DNA of 64,000 nucleotides from positions 62,001 to 126,000 of the forward strand of contig NZ_BMWB01000015.1 of assembly GCF_014651015.1 (NCBI RefSeq). Reading direction: 5' to 3'. Positions 32,168 to 40,597 of this stretch are shown one piece after another. Below the pieces are notes generated by a model that saw only the letters and a list, made by a program, of their open reading frames with translations, was not told the origin of the DNA and ran no database searches. Positions within the stretch are counted from its first letter, which is position 1, and every line of letters begins with the position of its first letter. The stretch comes from Streptomyces xantholiticus. GTDB lineage: Bacteria; Actinomycetota; Actinomycetes; Streptomycetales; Streptomycetaceae. A program made the translations under genes and the position numbers.

Positions 32168-32180
32168 GGAACGCGGGCAA

Positions 32181-32220
32181 AGGGGCGGCCACCGAATCCG
32201 GGGATCCGGTGGCCGCCCCT
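32181..32220. terminator. Convergent-gene hairpin terminator
   Basis: AGGGGCGGCCACCG (32181-32194) pairs perfectly with CGGTGGCCGCCCCT (32207-32220) over a 12-nt loop. It lies between the nucleotidyltransferase and the oppositely oriented DoxX gene. Confidence 0.88.
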
Positions 32221-32250
32221 CGTCGCGCCGTCGGAAGTCGGGTGGCCGGG

Positions 32251-33882
32251 TCAGCCGAGCAGACCGCCGATCACGCCACGGCCGTCGGAGCCACCGCCGC
32301 TGTTGCCGCCGGAGCCGCCGGTCGAACCGCCACCGGTCGTGCCGTCGGAACTGCTGCCGCCCGTGGAGGTCGGCCCTGTGGTGTCGGAGGGCGGCGGGGG
32401 CGCGGGCTGCGAGCCGCTCGGCGACTGCCGGCCGATGCCCTGCGTCGCGCTGGGCGTGCCGTCGACCCGGCCGGTCTCCCGTACGGTCTCCTCCGGCGGT
32501 GTGGTGGACGCCTCGGGCTTCTCCGGGGTGCGGCTGGCGGACGGTGAGGGCTTGTCCTCGTGAGCGCCGAAGGAGCTGCGCTCGCCGCCCGGCTTCGCGG
32601 GCAGCGCGGCGCCCGGCAGGTGGTTGGTCGGGTGCTGGTTCGGACCGGGGACGGTGACCATGTCGTCGGAGCGGACGGCTCCACCGAGCATCGAGCCGAC
32701 GAGCATCGTGAGTCCGACGACGACGGCGGCGACGAGGCCGCCGCGGCGCAGTACGCGGCGGCGCAGCTGCCACAGTTGCGAGCGGGGCCCCAGCGTGCGC
32801 CAGGCCTCGCCGGCGAGGCGGCCGTCGATCGAGTAGACGGGAGCGCCGGCGATGACCAGCGGGGACCAGGCGGCGAGATAGATGATGTCCGGCGTCTCGT
32901 AGACGGGGACGGTGCTCCAGCTGACGGTCATGACCAGCACGGCGGACAGCAGCGCGCCGATGGCGGCCGCGACGCGCTGCCACAGCCCGAGCACGGTCAG
33001 GACGCCGACGATGACCTGGAGGAAGGCGACGGTGAGTCCGGCGCCGACGGGGTGGCCGACCGCGAAGTCGCGCAGGGGCTCGCCGAGCGCCCAGGGGTTC
33101 AGGCCGCCCAGCCACCTGACCATGGAGCCTCGGTCGCCGCCGTCGAAGTAGACGGGGTCGCAGAGCTTGCCCATGCCGGCGTAGATGGAGATGAAGCCGA
33201 GGAGCACACGCAGCGGCAGGAGCACCACGCCGAGGTTCATCCGGCGGCCGGGGTAGTAGGCATGCCGTACGGAGTCCGTGCCGTGGCGCGGGGCATGCCG
33301 CCGGGCCTGTTCCCGGTCGAATTCGCGGTAGGGCTCGACGTCGTACGCACCGGCGTCGTACGTAACGGTGTCGTACGCCTCGGTGCCGTACGGCTGCGGG
33401 CCGTCGGCGGGCCCGTCGTACGGCACGGTCGTGTCGTACGAGTCGTAGGCGCTGCCCGCCTGCCGCATGGGTGGCAGCAGCGGCCTGTCGCGGCCGGGGC
33501 CGCCCGGGGCGGGGACCGTGGGGGCCTGCACGGTCTCGTCGAGCGAGATGCGCGGCATGACCTGGGTGGCGCCCGCGCTGTAGGTGTCGTGCTCCAGGGT
33601 GGAGTTGCGTACGGCCTGGAGGAGTCCGGTCGCGCCGGAGTCCCCCGGCGCGGACCTGCCGCTCCACACGACGGGCGCGCGGCGCCGGGCCGGGGCGGCT
33701 CCGTGGGAGGCGAGGCGTGCGGTGTTCGCCAGGGCACGTGCGGGGCGCGGGCTCTGGGCGAGCTGCACCCGGAAACTGGCGTGGTTGACGATGACCTGCG
33801 CGGGATCGCAGGCCACCTTCACCATGCTCAGCGCAGGCTGATCATCGAACCCGGACCGGGGCGTTCTGGTGTCCACACTCAT
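32251..33882 (-). CDS. DoxX-family membrane protein with long disordered ends
   Basis: A 543-residue protein. Residues 1-215 are low-complexity and Tyr/Asp/Pro/Arg-rich (repeated TYDAG and AYDTV-like units). Residues 220-350 form a four-helix DoxX-type membrane domain (VVLLPLRVLLGFISIYAGMGKLCDPVYF, GLTVAFLQVIVGVLTVLGLW, VAAAIGALLSAVLVMTVSW, DIIYLAAWSPLVIAGAP). A further helix GGLVAAVVVGLTMLVGSMLGGAV near 385 leads to a Ser/Pro/Gly-rich C-terminus of about 140 residues. DoxX proteins are linked to redox and thiol stress; the partner is unknown. Likely cytoplasmic membrane with disordered tails on both sides. Confidence 0.83.
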   Translation of the reverse strand: MSVDTRTPRSGFDDQPALSMVKVACDPAQVIVNHASFRVQLAQSPRPARALANTARLASHGAAPARRRAPVVWSGRSAPGDSGATGLLQAVRNSTLEHDTYSAGATQVMPRISLDETVQAPTVPAPGGPGRDRPLLPPMRQAGSAYDSYDTTVPYDGPADGPQPYGTEAYDTVTYDAGAYDVEPYREFDREQARRHAPRHGTDSVRHAYYPGRRMNLGVVLLPLRVLLGFISIYAGMGKLCDPVYFDGGDRGSMVRWLGGLNPWALGEPLRDFAVGHPVGAGLTVAFLQVIVGVLTVLGLWQRVAAAIGALLSAVLVMTVSWSTVPVYETPDIIYLAAWSPLVIAGAPVYSIDGRLAGEAWRTLGPRSQLWQLRRRVLRRGGLVAAVVVGLTMLVGSMLGGAVRSDDMVTVPGPNQHPTNHLPGAALPAKPGGERSSFGAHEDKPSPSASRTPEKPEASTTPPEETVRETGRVDGTPSATQGIGRQSPSGSQPAPPPPSDTTGPTSTGGSSSDGTTGGGSTGGSGGNSGGGSDGRGVIGGLLG

Positions 33883-34006
33883 CTAACCGAGTGATGTGTG
33901 CTTAGGGCACGGCCGTGACGGGCCCGATCTGTCCGAGACCCGTCAAGCGCTCTTTATCGGCCTTTTTGCACCCAAGGTCCGTCGGAAAACGGCCGAATAA
34001 GGCGCA

Positions 34007-34957
34007 TCACGCGCGCCGCTTGGCCGCCTCGTACAGGACCACACCGGCCGCGACACCGGCGTTGAGGGACTCGGCACCGCCCGGCATGGGGATGCGGACC
34101 AGGATGTCGCAGGTCTCGCCGACGAGACGGGAAAGGCCCTTGCCCTCGCTGCCGACGACGATCACCAGCGGCCCGCTCAGCGCCTCGAGGTCGCCGACCT
34201 CCGTCTCACCGTCGGCGGCGAGACCGACGACCGTCAGGCCGGCCTTCTGGTACGCCTCGAGGGCCCGCGTCAGGTTGGTGGCACGTGCGACGGGCGTGCG
34301 GGCGGCGGTGCCCGCCGAGGTCTTCCAGGCGCCCGCGGTCATGCCGGCGGCCCGCCGCTCGGGGACGACGACGCCGTGCCCGCCGAAGGCGGAGACGGAG
34401 CGGACGACCGCGCCGAGGTTGCGGGGGTCGGTGACGCCGTCGAGGGCGACGATCAGCGGGTCCTCGCCCTCGTCGAAGGCGGCCGCCGCGAGGTCCTCCG
34501 GGTGCGCGTACTCGTACGGCGGGACCTGGAGCACCAGGCCCTGGTGGTTGAGCCCGTTCGTCATCCGGTCGAGCTCGGGGCGCGGCGCCTCCATGATGTT
34601 GATGTTGCCGCGTCCGGTGGCGAGCTGGAGCGCCTCGCGCACCCGCTCGTCGTTGTCGATGAACTGCTGCACGTAGAGCGTGGAGGCGGGCACACCGTCG
34701 CGCAGCGCCTCGAAGACCGGGTTGCGGCCGACGACCATCTCCGACGTTCCCTTGCCGCCGCGGCGGGCGACGGGACGGCGCTGGGACTGCTTGGCCTTGG
34801 CGTTGGCAACGCGGTTCTTGACGTGTCCCTTGCGGGCGGAGGCGGGCGGCGTGGGGCCCTTGCCCTCGAGCGAGCGACGCCGCTTGCCACCGCTGCCGAC
34901 CTGCGCGCCCTTCTTGTTGGACGTGCGGCGGTTCCTGCGCTGGCTGTTCCCGGCCAT
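34007..34957 (-). CDS. rlmB: 23S rRNA (guanosine-2'-O)-methyltransferase RlmB-type
   Basis: A 316-residue SPOUT methyltransferase. A basic N-terminal extension of about 70 residues (RRNRRTSNKKGAQ, AKAKQSQRRPVARRGGKG) leads into MVVGRNPVFEALRDGVPASTLYVQ, the RNA-binding L30e-like domain. The knotted SAM site shows VALDGVTDPRNLGAVVRSVSAFGGHGVV, LVIVVGSEGKGLSRLVGETCDILVRIPMPGGAESLNAGVAAGVVLYEA (motifs 2 and 3). Known RlmB methylates G2251 of the peptidyl-transferase P-loop; TsnR-like enzymes modify other sites, so the exact base is not certain. ATG 34957 follows GAGGAACAGG. It lies 91 bp after cysS on the same strand. Confidence 0.92.
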   Translation of the reverse strand: MAGNSQRRNRRTSNKKGAQVGSGGKRRRSLEGKGPTPPASARKGHVKNRVANAKAKQSQRRPVARRGGKGTSEMVVGRNPVFEALRDGVPASTLYVQQFIDNDERVREALQLATGRGNINIMEAPRPELDRMTNGLNHQGLVLQVPPYEYAHPEDLAAAAFDEGEDPLIVALDGVTDPRNLGAVVRSVSAFGGHGVVVPERRAAGMTAGAWKTSAGTAARTPVARATNLTRALEAYQKAGLTVVGLAADGETEVGDLEALSGPLVIVVGSEGKGLSRLVGETCDILVRIPMPGGAESLNAGVAAGVVLYEAAKRRA

Positions 34958-35048
34958 GACTACCTGTTCCTCTGGATCGTGCCGTCAAGTGAAAGTGTGC
35001 CGCCCGGGGCCCGGGCGGCACATGTGCGTCTGGTGCTGCGGACACGAC

Positions 35049-36446
35049 CTAGCGGGGACCGAGTGTCCAGCGGGGCCCGTCGGGACCGTCCTCGATGACG
35101 AGCCCGGACTGGTTCAGCTGGTCACGGATGGCGTCCGCCGTCGTCCAGTCCTTGCGGGACCTGGCCGCTTCGCGCTGCTGGAGCACGAGCCGTACGAGGG
35201 TGTCGACGACTCCGTGGAGGTCCTCGCCGCGGTCGGACTCGCCGGCCCAGTGCGGGTCGAGCGGGTCGAGGCCGAGGACACCCAGCATGGCACGGACCTC
35301 GGCGAGGCGTGCGACGGCGGCTTCCTTGTCGTCGGCGGCCAGCGCGCTGTTGCCCTGGCGGACCGTGGTGTGGACGATCGCGAGGGCCTGCGGCACCCCG
35401 AGGTCGTCGTCCATCGCCTCGGCGAACGCGGGCGGCACCTGCGCGGCCGGGGCGACCTGGCCGGCCTTCTCGACGACCCGCTGGATGAAGCCCTCGATCC
35501 GCGCGAACGCCGACTCGGCCTCGCGCAGGGCCTCCTCGCTGTACTCGATCATCGAGCGGTAGTGCGGGGTGCCGAGGTAGTAGCGCAGGACGATGGGGCG
35601 CCAGTGCTTGACCATCTCGGAGACGAGCACCGAGTTGCCGAGCGACTTGGACATCTTCTCGCCGCTCAAGGTGACCCAGGCGTTGTGCACCCAGTACTGG
35701 GCGAAGTCGTCGCCGTAGGCCTTGGCCTGGGCGATCTCGTTCTCGTGGTGCGGGAAGATCAGGTCGAGGCCGCCGCCGTGGATGTCGAAGGCAGCGCCCA
35801 GGTACTTGTGCGCCATGGCCGAGCACTCGAGGTGCCAGCCGGGCCGGCCGCGGCCCCACGGCGTCTCCCAGGCGGGCTCGCCGGGCTTGGTCGCCTTCCA
35901 CATGGCGAAGTCGCGCGGGTCGCGCTTGCCGGTGATGCCCTCCTCCGTGGGCTGGCGCAGATCGTCGATGTCCTGGTTGGACAGCGCCAGATAGTCGGGG
36001 AAGGACCGCACGTCGAAGTAGACACTGCCATCGGCCTCGTAGGCGTGTCCGCGCTCGATGAGGCCGCGCATCATCTCGACCATCTCGGTGACATGGCCGG
36101 TGGCACGCGGTTCGTAGGTGGCCGGGAGGCAGCCGAGAACCTCGTAGCCGTCGTTGAAGGCCCGCTCGTTCTCGTAGCCGATCGACCACCACGGGCGGTC
36201 CTGGTCCGCCGACTTGGCGATGATCTTGTCGTCGATGTCGGTCACGTTGCGGACGAACGTGACGTCGTAGCCGCGGTACTCGAACCAGCGGCGCATGATG
36301 TCGAAGTTCAGTCCCGACCGGATGTGCCCGATGTGCGGGGCAGCCTGCACGGTCGCGCCGCACAGGTAGATCGAGACGCAACCCGGCACGAGAGGGGCGA
36401 AGTCACGGATCTGCCGGGCGCTGGTGTCGTACAGGCGAATGGTCAC
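35049..36446 (-). CDS. cysS: Cysteinyl-tRNA synthetase
   Basis: A 465-residue class I aminoacyl-tRNA synthetase charging tRNA-Cys. IYLCGATVQAAPHIGHIRSGLNFDIMRRW contains the first zinc Cys and the HIGH-type motif. GWHLECSAMAHKYLG and GGGLDLIFPHHENEIAQ carry the remaining zinc ligands. SGEKMSKSLGNSV is the KMSKS loop. The C-terminal helical domain ends ARSRKDWTTADAIRDQLNQSGLVIEDGPDGPRWTLG. GTG 36446 (VTIRLYDTSARQIRDF) matches family starts, with TACCCT 6 nt before it and no ribosome binding site. It is upstream of rlmB and follows ispF by 114 bp. Confidence 0.97.
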   Translation of the reverse strand: MTIRLYDTSARQIRDFAPLVPGCVSIYLCGATVQAAPHIGHIRSGLNFDIMRRWFEYRGYDVTFVRNVTDIDDKIIAKSADQDRPWWSIGYENERAFNDGYEVLGCLPATYEPRATGHVTEMVEMMRGLIERGHAYEADGSVYFDVRSFPDYLALSNQDIDDLRQPTEEGITGKRDPRDFAMWKATKPGEPAWETPWGRGRPGWHLECSAMAHKYLGAAFDIHGGGLDLIFPHHENEIAQAKAYGDDFAQYWVHNAWVTLSGEKMSKSLGNSVLVSEMVKHWRPIVLRYYLGTPHYRSMIEYSEEALREAESAFARIEGFIQRVVEKAGQVAPAAQVPPAFAEAMDDDLGVPQALAIVHTTVRQGNSALAADDKEAAVARLAEVRAMLGVLGLDPLDPHWAGESDRGEDLHGVVDTLVRLVLQQREAARSRKDWTTADAIRDQLNQSGLVIEDGPDGPRWTLGPR

Positions 36447-36560
36447 GGAACAAGGGTAGTGGGCGCGTGGTAGTGCCTCGCGACCCTTTCCCGCCAGGGA
36501 AGGACCTGGAGGTGACGCGGATGACAACCGGGCCCGCCGGGGGCGGGGCGCAAGCGGCAC

Positions 36561-37064
36561 TCACCCGTTCCTGACGACGAGCGCCGTCGCGATGGCGGCG
36601 AGCCCTTCGGCCCGTCCGGTCAGGCCCAGACCGTCAGTGGTCGTCCCCGAGACGGCAACCGGCGCGCCGACCGCGGCGGACAGCTCCTTCTGCGCCTCCT
36701 CGCGCCGCTTGCCGATCTTCGGGCGTACGCCGATCACCTGAACGGAGACGTTGCCGATCTCGAACCCGGCGGCGCGGACGATCCGTGCCGCCTCCGCGAG
36801 CAGGGCGACCCCGGAGGCGCCGGACCACTCGGGCCGGGAGGTGCCGAAGTGGGCGCCGAGATCGCCGATGCCGGCGGCGGAGAAGAGGGCGTCGCAGGCG
36901 GCGTGCGCGGCGACGTCACCGTCGGAGTGGCCGGCGAGGCCGTACCCGTCGCTGTCGGAGCCCTCCCACAGCAGCCCGGCGCACCACAGCTCACGCCCCT
37001 TCTCGAAGGCGTGGACGTCGGTGCCGATGCCGACCATCGGCAGGCGCGGCTGCTCAGAAGCCAT
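36561..37064 (-). CDS. ispF: 2-C-methyl-D-erythritol 2,4-cyclodiphosphate synthase
   Basis: A 167-residue MEP-pathway enzyme. GIGTDVHAFEKG near residue 12 gives the zinc-binding Asp and His. GLAGHSDGDVAAHAACDALFSAAGIGDLGAHF near 42 is the family signature with the third His ligand. IGVRPKIGKRREEAQKELSAAV, SGTTTDGLGLTGRAEGLAAIATALV complete the CDP-binding part. It forms a trimer and makes the cyclic diphosphate from CDP-methylerythritol phosphate. Its start overlaps the end of ispD by 11 bp, so translation is coupled. Confidence 0.97.
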   Translation of the reverse strand: MASEQPRLPMVGIGTDVHAFEKGRELWCAGLLWEGSDSDGYGLAGHSDGDVAAHAACDALFSAAGIGDLGAHFGTSRPEWSGASGVALLAEAARIVRAAGFEIGNVSVQVIGVRPKIGKRREEAQKELSAAVGAPVAVSGTTTDGLGLTGRAEGLAAIATALVVRNG

Positions 37065-37791
37065 CGTTGGCCCTTCTCCGGGCGAGTACCGCCTCGGCCA
37101 GTACGAGATCCAGCGGCCGGGTCACCTTGAAGGCTTCCTCGTGGCCGGGTACGACGACGACCGGCAGGCCCAGCTGCTCGACCATGCTCGCGTCGTCCGT
37201 GACATTGTCGGTGACGGTGTCATGGGCACGGACGAGGGTCTCGCGGTCGAAGCCCTGGGGGGTCTGAACGGCCCGCAGGGTGGCCCGGTCGGGCGTGGAG
37301 ACGACGGGCTCCGGCTCGCCCTTGAGGGCCGGCTCGACCTGCTTGACGGTGTCCGCGAGCGGCAGTGCCGGCACGACGGCCCTGGCACCGGCGTGCACCG
37401 CTTCGATGACCGCGTCGACGGTCTCCTCCGGCACGAGCGGGCGGGCGGCGTCGTGGACGAGCACCGTGCCGATGTCGTCGGGCAGCGCGTCCAGGCCGAG
37501 CCGTACGGACTCCTGGCGGGTGTCACCGCCCGGCACGACGAGGTAGTCCGTCCGCTCGGGCAGGGCGTGCGCGTCGAGGAGCCGCTTCACCTCGGGGGCG
37601 CCCTCCGGCGGTGCGACCACCACGACGAGCGAGACGGCGCGGGAGGCGGCCATGGCTCGGACGGCGTGGACGAGCATGGGCGTTCCGTTCAGCGCGCGGA
37701 GCGCCTTGGGGGCACCCGGGCCGAGCCGTACGCCTCGGCCGGCGGCCGGGATGACGGCCGCGGTGCGGTGGTGGCGCGATTCGTCTGACAT
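37054..37791 (-). CDS. ispD: 2-C-methyl-D-erythritol 4-phosphate cytidylyltransferase
   Basis: A 245-residue cytidylyltransferase two steps before IspF in isoprenoid precursor synthesis. AAVIPAAGRGVRLGPGAPKALRAL is the CTP-binding loop with catalytic Arg and Lys. VPGGDTRQESVRLGLDALP, VLVHDAARPLVPEETVDAVI and DTVKQVEP follow, and TPQGFDRETLVRAH and DDASMVEQLGLPVVVVPGHEEAFKVTRPLDL form the C-terminal part. ATG 37791 follows GGAGAG. The ispD-ispF pair is the usual actinobacterial order after carD. The 299-bp spacer upstream separates it from carD. Confidence 0.97.
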   Translation of the reverse strand: MSDESRHHRTAAVIPAAGRGVRLGPGAPKALRALNGTPMLVHAVRAMAASRAVSLVVVVAPPEGAPEVKRLLDAHALPERTDYLVVPGGDTRQESVRLGLDALPDDIGTVLVHDAARPLVPEETVDAVIEAVHAGARAVVPALPLADTVKQVEPALKGEPEPVVSTPDRATLRAVQTPQGFDRETLVRAHDTVTDNVTDDASMVEQLGLPVVVVPGHEEAFKVTRPLDLVLAEAVLARRRANDGF

Positions 37792-38090
37792 CGGTTGCTC
37801 TCCGGCAGGTTTGTTTCCTCAGCCGACATGGGTATGGCCTGGGCGTACCCCGGCCGTAGGTTGGGGAGTGCCGGGCGCGACGCCTTGACCGGACCCTTCC
37901 GTGACCAGGTCTGCGCCAGCCGCCCGGGCCCGGCACGCCACAACATCCGGCGACGACGGCCGCGCCCCGGTTCGGAGCGCAGCCGTTGTGCGTAAGCCGT
38001 GTCTGCACATGCCGCAGCGCCCGGCGGCAGGCTGGATTTCACAGGGGTGATTTCACAGCGTGCCGACGGGCACTGCGGCATTGTCGTGCG
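37792..38090. other. Spacer between carD and ispD
   Basis: About 300 bp without a gene. It contains a direct repeat GATTTCACAG (near 38035 and 38049) and a small GTGCC/GGCAC hairpin (38057-38070) just downstream of carD that may terminate it in part. It should also hold an ispD promoter, but no clear one is seen. Confidence 0.45.
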
Positions 38091-38573
38091 TCAGGACGCG
38101 AGGACCTCGTCGAGCAGGGCCTCGGCCTTGTCCTCGTTGGTGTTCTCCGCGAGGGCGAGCTCGCTCACCAGGATCTGGCGCGCCTTTGCGAGCATCCGCT
38201 TCTCACCTGCGGAAAGCCCGCGCTCGCGCTCACGACGCCACAGGTCACGCACCACTTCGGCGACCTTGATGACATCGCCGGAGGCGAGCTTCTCGAGATT
38301 TGCCTTGTAGCGACGGGACCAGTTCGTCGGCTCTTCGGCGTATGGTGCGCGGAGCACCTCGAAGACCCGGTCCAGTCCGTCCTGGCCGACCACATCGCGA
38401 ACGCCGACGAACTCCGCATTGTCCGCCGGTACGCGAACCGTCAGGTCGCCCTGGGCGACCTTGAGCACCAAGTAGGTCTTGTCCACGCCTTTGATCTGGC
38501 GAGTTTCGATGGCCTCGATCAGCGCGGCCCCGTGATGGGGATAGACCACGGTGTCGCCAACCTTGAACGTCAT
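38091..38573 (-). CDS. carD: CarD-family RNA polymerase-binding transcription factor
   Basis: A 160-residue factor. The N-terminal Tudor-like domain reads MTFKVGDTVVYPHHGAALIEAIETRQIKGVDKTYLVLKVAQGDLTVRVPADNAEFVGVRDV and binds the RNAP beta lobe. The C-terminal helical domain is PTNWSRRYKANLEKLASGDVIKVAEVVRDLWRRERERGLSAGEKRMLAKARQILVSELALAE, with the conserved Trp that wedges the promoter at the -10 edge. CarD stabilises open complexes, notably at rRNA promoters. ATG 38573 follows GGAAGGGG. Confidence 0.97.
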   Translation of the reverse strand: MTFKVGDTVVYPHHGAALIEAIETRQIKGVDKTYLVLKVAQGDLTVRVPADNAEFVGVRDVVGQDGLDRVFEVLRAPYAEEPTNWSRRYKANLEKLASGDVIKVAEVVRDLWRRERERGLSAGEKRMLAKARQILVSELALAENTNEDKAEALLDEVLAS

Positions 38574-39120
38574 GTGACAGGTACCCCTTCCGTGGCTATC
38601 CAGGGTAACACGGATACAGCTTCTTCTGAATGGCGTTTTCGCAGGTCAGGGCACATCTCGGGGCTTGACAACAGTAACCGGAACGTGCTGCGGACGACTT
38701 CCGGAGTGCGGTATTCGCAGGTCGGAGCGGCTGCGCGGGCGGACGGAAACGTGCGCGTTACGCATCGCACACCCCCCTCCAAGGGGTGTAACATCCCGAT
38801 TTGCCCGATTGTTGATGGTGAACTTTCCGTACTCCGTTCGGCCGCCGCTCACCCGTACGGACGGATGCTCCGGACAATCCGAATTGATCACCGGCGGGTA
38901 TTCGTAAGGAATGTGTGGACGCCCCGGAAATTGATCACCTCGGTTATGTGAACGCGCCGCCCGGAGCGTCCTCCCCGGGTCATCCGTCACCCGTGGTACG
39001 GCCAAAGGGCGGGTCGCGTGCGGGGGGTGATCGACGGCTCGGTAACCTGAGCGCGGGCCGGCGCGCAATCAGCCGGTGACAGCCACCACCCGTCCGTACT
39101 CAGAAGGAGAAGCCGCCGCC
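38574..39120. other. 547-bp divergent promoter region of carD and a lipoprotein gene
   Basis: No gene is visible. It is relatively AT-rich in the middle (GATTTGCCCGATTGTTGATGGTGAAC near 38800). A hairpin ACACCCC/GGGGTGT with 7-nt loop lies at 38769-38789. On the minus strand TTACCCTGGATAGCC near 38610 could hold the carD promoter. The long spacer with no ORF suggests several promoters or an unannotated small RNA, which I cannot confirm. Confidence 0.5.
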
Positions 39121-39810
39121 GTGAGCAGCAGCCTTCGACGCGGTGCCCTCGCCGGCGCTGCCATCGTCTTCTCGATCGCCTCGCTCTCCGCCTGCGGTGC
39201 GGGCAACGACGCGCAGACCCTCCAGATCAGGCCGGACAACGCGGCGACCGCGGTCGACAACCTGAAGCTGCAGAACGTGAACGTGATCACCCAGCCGAAG
39301 CCCGACGCCAAGGGCCCGGCCGTGGTGAGCCTGGCGATCTTCAACGAGGGCACCAAGCCGCAGACCCTCGAGTCGATCACGCTGCCCGGCGCCGAAGCCA
39401 AGGTGGAGCTCAGTCCCGCCAAGGGCTCCGGCCCCATCACCGTCCCCGCGCAGGGCAGCGTCGTGATCGGCGGCGAGGGCAACGCGGCCGCCGTCATCGA
39501 GAACGGCAACCAGGAGATGAACAACGGGGTCTCCCGTGAGGTCGTCCTCCGCTTCAGCGAGACCGGCAATGTGACGGTGCGGGCGCTGGTCGTTCCGGCG
39601 ACGAACTACTTCCAGGGCTGGGGCCCGAGCGAGTTGCCGAGCCCGCCGGCGCAGAGCCCGGCGCAGTCCCCGTCCGGCAGCCCCACCGGGTCGCCGTCGG
39701 GCAGCGCCACCGCCACGGAGACCGCTCCGTCCGACACCGAGGCCGCGGGCAGCGAGGGCGAGGCCGCCTCGTCCGACGCTGCGTCCGAGTCGCACGGCAC
39801 CGGTCACTGA
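39121..39810 (+). CDS. DUF461-type secreted lipoprotein
   Basis: A 229-residue lipoprotein. The signal SSSLRRGALAGAAIVFSIASLSACGAGND ends in lipobox LSAC. The body is a single beta-sandwich: TAVDNLKLQNVNVITQPKPDAKGPAVVSLAIFNEGTKPQTLESITL, then SREVVLRFSETGNVTVRALVVPATNYFQGW. It resembles the DUF461/PCu(A)C-like copper chaperone fold but lacks its Met/His ligands. A Ser/Pro/Glu-rich tail of 60 residues follows. GTG 39121 follows AAGGAGAAG. Role unknown; convergent with phoP. Confidence 0.8.
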   Translation: MSSSLRRGALAGAAIVFSIASLSACGAGNDAQTLQIRPDNAATAVDNLKLQNVNVITQPKPDAKGPAVVSLAIFNEGTKPQTLESITLPGAEAKVELSPAKGSGPITVPAQGSVVIGGEGNAAAVIENGNQEMNNGVSREVVLRFSETGNVTVRALVVPATNYFQGWGPSELPSPPAQSPAQSPSGSPTGSPSGSATATETAPSDTEAAGSEGEAASSDAASESHGTGH

Positions 39811-39822
39811 CCGAAGACGTAC

Positions 39823-39862
39823 GCGAAGGGGCGCCCGCCGGTCTCGGCTGGCGCCCCTTCGC
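39823..39862. terminator. Bidirectional terminator between lipoprotein gene and phoP
   Basis: GCGAAGGGGCGCC (39823-39835) pairs perfectly with GGCGCCCCTTCGC (39850-39862), a 13-bp stem with 14-nt loop between convergent genes. Confidence 0.88.
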
Positions 39863-39916
39863 ACACCGGGGGCCTGCGTACAGCCGGCTCGTCGGCCGAG
39901 GCCACCCGGTTGCGGC

Positions 39917-40597
39917 TTACGGCTCGAACTTGTAACCCAGGCCGCGGACCGTCACCAGGTAGCGCGGCGCCCCGGGGTCCGGCTCGATCTTGGCGCGCAG
40001 ACGCTTCACATGGACGTCGAGGGTCTTGGTGTCCCCCACGTAGTCCGCGCCCCACACCCGGTCGATCAGCTGCATCCGGGTCAGCACCCGGCCCGCGTTG
40101 CGCAGCAGCATCTCCAGCAGGTCGAACTCCTTCAGCGGAAGGTCGACCTTGCCACCGGAGACGGTCACGACGTGGCGGTCCACGTCCATGCGCACCGGCC
40201 CGGCCTCCAGGGCGGCAGGCGTGACCTCCTCCGGCTCGCCGCGGCGGCGCAGCACCGCGCGGATGCGGGCGACCAGCTCCCGCGAGGAGAAGGGCTTGGT
40301 GACGTAGTCGTCGGCTCCTATCTCCAGCCCGACGACCTTGTCGATCTCACTGTCCTTGGCGGTCACCATGATCACGGGCACGTTCGAACGGCCCCGCAGC
40401 TGGCGGCACACCTCGGTGCCGGGCAGGCCGGGCAGCATCAGGTCGAGGAGCACGAGGTCGGCGCCGTTGCGCTCGAACTCGTCGAGTCCGTCGGGTCCCG
40501 TGGTCGCCACCGCGACCTCGAAGCCCTCCTTGCGGAGCATGTAGGACAGGGCGTCGCTGAAGGATTCCTCATCCTCGACGACGAGCACTCGGGTCAC
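39917..40597 (-). CDS. phoP: Phosphate response regulator PhoP
   Basis: A 226-residue OmpR-family regulator. The receiver has VLVVEDEESF at the N-terminus, the phospho-acceptor in DLVLLDLMLPGLPG, VIMVTAKDSE and the conserved Lys in DDYVTKPFSSREL. The winged helix reads DLPLKEFDLLEMLLRNAGRVLTRMQLIDRVWG and TKTLDVHVKRLRAKIEPDPGAPRYLVTVRGLGYKFEP. It controls the phosphate-starvation regulon and, in Streptomyces, restrains antibiotic production. Its start overlaps phoR by 4 bp, so the kinase is translated first and couples to phoP. Confidence 0.96.
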   Translation of the reverse strand: MTRVLVVEDEESFSDALSYMLRKEGFEVAVATTGPDGLDEFERNGADLVLLDLMLPGLPGTEVCRQLRGRSNVPVIMVTAKDSEIDKVVGLEIGADDYVTKPFSSRELVARIRAVLRRRGEPEEVTPAALEAGPVRMDVDRHVVTVSGGKVDLPLKEFDLLEMLLRNAGRVLTRMQLIDRVWGADYVGDTKTLDVHVKRLRAKIEPDPGAPRYLVTVRGLGYKFEP